Source: Candidatus Hydrogenedentota bacterium (GTDB taxonomy: Bacteria > Hydrogenedentota > Hydrogenedentia > Hydrogenedentales > SLHB01). From it: DNA of 17,908 nt. Made by a program: the position numbers and the translations under genes. This document shows positions 15,072 through 17,908 of this stretch, one piece after another. Numbering within the stretch: the stretch's first letter is position 1; each line of letters opens with the position of its first letter. The DNA lies in the NCBI GenBank assembly GCA_013349485.1, contig DUZM01000027.1, positions 1 to 17,908 of the forward strand, in the 5' to 3' direction. The notes below the pieces were generated by a model. That model did no database searches. It saw only the letters and a program-made list of their open reading frames with translations, and was not told the origin of the DNA.

Positions 15072-15959
15072 TTACCACAAAGGAAGGACGTCGAAGAAGC
15101 TGCCAGTTCTTGGCACTGGCGTCTGGGTGTGCGTGATGCGCATCTCTACCCCATTGCGCGGTCTGCATCTGCCATGATTCGAACGGTTAGCGGATGAGCG
15201 GCGAAGCCCGCCTCCATCCGCTGGTTGGGGTTCCTTCTCCTTTGTCAATCGTGCAAGGTAGTTACCGTCGTCTTCTTGCTGGAGTATCTCGACGCACCAG
15301 GAATGCTCCTGGCCGTGACGTATCAGTGTCTCCGGGTCCACGTACAACCAGGTGAGCATCGGGCCCCGCTGTTCCTTATATTCAAATCGCCATTTGACCT
15401 CTCCCACATAGCGTCCGGCCTCGCGGGTGGCCGCTTGATAGGCGAGATGGACGGGGTTTTCCGTGCATCTCACATCCAGAGAATTCAGCAAGACCTGGCC
15501 GCCATCGTTGACCAAGTTGTGAAGGCGCTTCAGAAACCGGTCCAATCCAGACAAATCCTCGACCATGCCAATGGTGCGCCCCAGAATCAAAGCCGTATCA
15601 AATGGCTCGGCATCGAAGCAGGCGACGTCTGCACAGTGGACCTCACAAACACCCCTACGCCGCATAATATCACACGCTTGCGAAGAAACATCGATTGCGC
15701 AAACAGACAAGCCGCGCTCTTGAAGATGAAGGCTATGGAGTCCCGTTCCCGCGCCAATGTCCAGAACGCGCCCGCAACATTTCGCAAGCGCAACTCGGTC
15801 AATCGCCCAATCAGTGCTTCCTCGAAAGGCTGAGTTGAGGGGAAGTCGCTCTCTTACACCGTCTTCGCGACACACAAAGAGCGTTGCTTCAGCGTCGCCG
15901 TTGAAGAACTCCAGTAAAGCCTGGCCGTAGAGTTCCATACGCTCTGCGTCAGTTGTCAT
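15072..15959 (-). CDS. Class I SAM-dependent methyltransferase with an extended C-terminal tail
   Basis: The Rossmann-type methyltransferase domain is clear: motif I VLDIGAGTG at 65-73, acidic Asp90 (CAID) that holds the SAM ribose, Asp111 (HCADV) after it, and a strand near 156-161 (VLLNSLD). The natural end of the family pattern is DGNYLARLTK at about residue 240. After that about 55 residues have low complexity, basic composition and no family similarity, and their first codons overlap a strong DNA hairpin (15189-15222). The tail is probably an acquired extension. The ATG at 15959 directly follows GGGAAG, too close for an ideal ribosome site, so ATG 15938 is possible. The substrate is unknown. 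It is the third gene after the sigma/PheS fusion, 84 bases behind the NlpC/P60 gene. Confidence 0.8.
   Translation of the reverse strand: MTTDAERMELYGQALLEFFNGDAEATLFVCREDGVRERLPLNSAFRGSTDWAIDRVALAKCCGRVLDIGAGTGLHSLHLQERGLSVCAIDVSSQACDIMRRRGVCEVHCADVACFDAEPFDTALILGRTIGMVEDLSGLDRFLKRLHNLVNDGGQVLLNSLDVRCTENPVHLAYQAATREAGRYVGEVKWRFEYKEQRGPMLTWLYVDPETLIRHGQEHSWCVEILQQEDDGNYLARLTKEKEPQPADGGGLRRSSANRSNHGRCRPRNGVEMRITHTQTPVPRTGSFFDVLPLW
15189..15222. repeat. REP-like imperfect palindrome inside the methyltransferase tail
   Basis: AGCGGATG (15189-15196) pairs with CATCCGCT (15215-15222). After small bulges, GGCG (15200-15203) pairs with CGCC (15209-15212) around a 5-base loop. The size and the two-step stem are like enterobacterial REP sequences, though the resemblance may be convergent. 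It begins just after the conserved end of the methyltransferase coding region. Confidence 0.5.
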
Positions 15960-16043
15960 CTTCCCTAACGTTACGCGTGACCGGCGCCAGTGCAGTCGAC
16001 GCGATGGTCAGCTTCTTATCTCATGCAGATCTCAGTCAAGAAC

Positions 16044-16469
16044 TCACAGGACACTTCGAAAAGACTCGTCTCTAATTCTGTCCGAGAACTTCCGAACACG
16101 AACAGCACCTTCGAATTCCTTATACGGTACAACGACCCTTTCTGCAAAAGCCTCGACTATCTCGTCATTCCCTACATAGATCGCAATGTGCCCAACACCG
16201 TTCTTGAAGAGGGGATGTTCGTGACCATCCCCTTTGAAAAGGACCAGGTCCGCAGGCTGGATCTCCGAACGTTCTATGATTTGACCATAGTCGATGATCT
16301 TCACAGTATAACGCGGAAGGTAGATGCCCGCTTTGAAATAACAATAAGTGACGAGGCCAGAGCAATCAAATGCCTTCATCTCGTCCTTTATCCTCACGTG
16401 GTAGCCGTAGGGTTTGCCAAGCTGATTCCGAGCCACACAGACAATCTTCGTTCTTATTTCGGCGTTCAC
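16044..16469 (-). CDS. NlpC/P60 family cysteine peptidase domain protein
   Basis: The 141-residue protein is essentially one NlpC/P60 domain. The catalytic Cys36 is in AFDCSGLV and the catalytic His94 in GVGHIAIYVG. The third polar position seems to be Glu106 (IVEAF), where His, Asn or Gln is usual. There is no signal peptide or cell-wall-binding domain, so it is likely cytoplasmic. That argues against peptidoglycan turnover outside the cell and for a small-peptide or amide substrate inside. The start is GTG at 16469 with only a weak ribosome site. It begins 28 bases after the stop of the sigma/PheS fusion, on the same strand, so the two are probably one transcript. Confidence 0.83.
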   Translation of the reverse strand: MNAEIRTKIVCVARNQLGKPYGYHVRIKDEMKAFDCSGLVTYCYFKAGIYLPRYTVKIIDYGQIIERSEIQPADLVLFKGDGHEHPLFKNGVGHIAIYVGNDEIVEAFAERVVVPYKEFEGAVRVRKFSDRIRDESFRSVL

Positions 16470-16497
16470 TTTGTCTACCCAAGCTAACTGATTTGTA

Positions 16498-17739
16498 TCA
16501 GTTTTCCTCTATGTACGGCGGCTGGCGGAACGAGTGGATGTCGTCGATGCCGTGTTTGAGCATCGCGAGTCGTTCGAGGCCGAGTCCAAGGGCGTGCCCA
16601 CTTACGGCACGAGGATCATATCCGCCCTTGGTGAGCGTTTCGGCGGTCATCATGCCGCAACCCACTACTTCCACCGATTCTCCGCGATGGCAAATGCATG
16701 CCTCATAGCACTGCTCGAACCGCGGGAAATCGTGCGGCGCCCAGGTTAGCTCCGTGGAGCCGAAGACGCTCTCGATCACCTTCCGAACGGTCGCCTTCAT
16801 GTCGTCTTGGGTAACGTCCCGGGCGACACACAATGCCTCGAACTGATGGAACATCTTGGCATGGCCTGCGTCCTCTTGCGCACGGGCTCGGAAGACGCGT
16901 CCTGAAGTCACAAGGCGCACGGGAGGTGTCCGTCCCACCATCGCTTGCAGGAGTGTAATCGTGGTCTCAGGTCGCAGGATATGGTCTTTGTCTACGTAAT
17001 ACGCCTCGTCCCTTGGGTCCGCCTGTTGAAGTGCATTGAATTCCCTTCCGACCACCTCATTGCCCTCGACATACTCGTAGTCGGGCAGCGCCGCGCGGAT
17101 CGCCTCAGCGACCTCGCGTACGGGATGCCCTTCGACCTCGAGCAGGTTGGGCCTATCGAGCAGTTCCGCAATGACCTTCTGAGAAAACCGTTCATCGGGC
17201 ACATTATGTTTCAAGGTTTCTTCAACCATCTCGATCATCCTTTCCTTGAGTTTCTTGCGCGCGTCGTGCAACCGCTTTTGCACGGTTGTCACCGGCACTT
17301 CAAGAAATTCGGCTATTTCGTTCTGCAAATATCCGTTGATATAGAAGAGCGTGGTTGCCTCGCGCTGGTTGTCGGGCAGCGAGTGAATCGCCTCGAGGAC
17401 TTCTTCCCGCATTCCGTCTCCTCGTTTTGCCGTTGCAGCCGCGCCCATCGCTTCCTCCAAAGGCACGGTTTTCAGGCGCTTCTTCCTGGTCACACGGCGG
17501 CAGTGCGTGTGCACGATCCGCCGAAACCAGCCCGGGAACGCGCGGGGCTCCTTCAGATCCGGAAGCTTAACGTACGCGTCGATGAAGGCTTCCTGGGCCA
17601 CGTCCTCCGCCCAATGGAAATCGCCTAGTATCGAGTAGGCGTACCCGTGCGCCATGTCCTGGAACCGGCGCACAAGCGTCCCGAACGCCTCGAGGTCCCC
17701 GGAACGCGACCGCTCGACCAACGCTTCGACTCCTTCCAT
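16498..17739 (-). CDS. ECF sigma factor fused to a PheS-like class II aminoacyl-tRNA synthetase core
   Basis: This single 413-residue frame joins two unrelated domains. Residues 1-170 are an ECF sigma factor: region 2 at about 15-88 (AEDVAQEAF, GWFRRIVHTHCRR) and region 4 at about 115-168 (LPDNQREATTLFY, LQNEIAEFLEVPVTTVQKRL). Residues 198-413 are the catalytic core of phenylalanyl-tRNA synthetase alpha: motif 2 GRVFR (280-284) with His293 and FHQFE (297-301), GCGMM at 360-364, and motif 3 GLGLERLAML (385-394). The ATP-contacting arginines (284, 390) and amino-group-binding Gln299/Glu301 are kept. The pocket FPF is FPR (338-340), and Glu258 lies where His or Gln is usual. The tRNA-binding coiled coil and PheT are absent. 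The ATG at 17739 has GAGGAG 9 bases upstream. I infer a transcription regulator that senses an amino acid or its adenylate. Confidence 0.93.
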   Translation of the reverse strand: MEGVEALVERSRSGDLEAFGTLVRRFQDMAHGYAYSILGDFHWAEDVAQEAFIDAYVKLPDLKEPRAFPGWFRRIVHTHCRRVTRKKRLKTVPLEEAMGAAATAKRGDGMREEVLEAIHSLPDNQREATTLFYINGYLQNEIAEFLEVPVTTVQKRLHDARKKLKERMIEMVEETLKHNVPDERFSQKVIAELLDRPNLLEVEGHPVREVAEAIRAALPDYEYVEGNEVVGREFNALQQADPRDEAYYVDKDHILRPETTITLLQAMVGRTPPVRLVTSGRVFRARAQEDAGHAKMFHQFEALCVARDVTQDDMKATVRKVIESVFGSTELTWAPHDFPRFEQCYEACICHRGESVEVVGCGMMTAETLTKGGYDPRAVSGHALGLGLERLAMLKHGIDDIHSFRQPPYIEEN

Positions 17740-17758
17740 GGCAATGCGCTCCTCGTCG

Positions 17759-17772
17759 TAGAAGGCCTTCTA
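17759..17772 (-). promoter_or_regulatory. 14-bp perfect palindrome in the leader of the sigma/PheS gene
   Basis: TAGAAGGCCTTCTA is perfectly symmetrical and ends 4 bases before the GAGGAG ribosome site (17749-17754). It overlaps TATAGA, a possible -10 box on the minus strand. It could be an operator for self-control, or an RNA hairpin next to the ribosome site. Function is inferred from position only. Confidence 0.4.
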
Positions 17773-17908
17773 TAGGCAAAGAGCCAATTTCTTAAGCGAA
17801 TCATACCATTTGCGTGCTCCACCTTGTCGGCATTCGGAAGCGAGCGCCAGTTTGCCTCCCCCCAGCCCGGAAAAAGAAGCGTGCTTGACCGGCCTTACCC
17901 AAAGAAGA

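Noticed and set aside
16498..17739. Reading this gene as the housekeeping phenylalanyl-tRNA synthetase alpha subunit
   Set aside because: It lacks the N-terminal coiled coil, has altered pocket residues, no pheT follows, and a sigma factor occupies the N-terminus.
17740..17908. A T-box riboswitch upstream of the synthetase-like gene
   Set aside because: Only about 170 bases are present and I see neither a T-box sequence nor a terminator/antiterminator pair.
1..17908. tRNA or rRNA genes, CRISPR arrays, transposase or integrase genes
   Set aside because: I saw no evenly spaced repeats, no tRNA-like cloverleaf with T-loop and no recognisable transposase or integrase motifs, but the RNA search was by eye only.

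Overview
The window is about 17.9 kb of fairly GC-rich bacterial DNA, probably chromosomal and without phage or plasmid hallmarks. The gene mix is a NYN/OST-HTH ribonuclease-like protein, a B12-type radical SAM protein, a GntR-controlled sugar-acid operon, an M81/MlrC protein and a very unusual sigma factor. It suggests an environmental heterotroph, possibly of a candidate phylum near the Planctomycetes/Lentisphaerae/Hydrogenedentes type. That placement is an inference; no rRNA or marker gene settles it.

Layout. 1-722: the C-terminal end of an unidentified gene, then about 530 nt of mostly non-coding DNA holding a decayed copy of a PheS-like 3' end (473-583, - strand). 723-3496 (+): an MFS transporter, a NYN-OST-HTH protein and a small DUF5049-like protein. 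3506-3595: a 90-bp inverted-repeat element. 3635-5338 (-): PTS enzyme I. 5339-5893: non-coding DNA with a decayed copy of the OST-HTH 3' end and a promoter. 5894-7324 (+): a radical SAM protein and terminator. 7427-7723 (-): an unidentified small ORF. 7869-14935 (-): seven genes, namely an enolase-superfamily dehydratase, M81/MlrC protein, SDR dehydrogenase, transaldolase-like protein, HpcH/HpaI aldolase, amidohydrolase/lactonase and a GntR/FCD regulator. 15072-17739 (-): an ECF sigma/PheS fusion, an NlpC/P60 protein and a SAM methyltransferase.

The GntR-linked genes fit a non-phosphorylative sugar or sugar-acid pathway: SDR oxidises the sugar, the amidohydrolase opens the lactone, the enolase-family enzyme dehydrates the aldonate, and the aldolase splits the 2-keto-3-deoxy acid into pyruvate and an aldehyde. 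A perfect 16-bp palindrome upstream of the first gene is the best operator candidate for the GntR protein.

The most unusual item is the 413-aa protein at 16498-17739. Its N-terminal half is an ECF sigma factor with regions 2 and 4. Its C-terminal half is the class II catalytic core of phenylalanyl-tRNA synthetase alpha subunit, with motifs 2 and 3 kept but the amino-acid pocket altered. It has no tRNA-binding coiled coil and no PheT next to it. This looks like a sigma factor carrying an amino-acid or adenylate sensor. It is followed closely by an NlpC/P60 gene and then a methyltransferase gene. A perfect 14-bp palindrome sits just upstream of its ribosome binding site. The broken second copy of the PheS-like end at the left edge shows that the family has been duplicated and lost in this genome.
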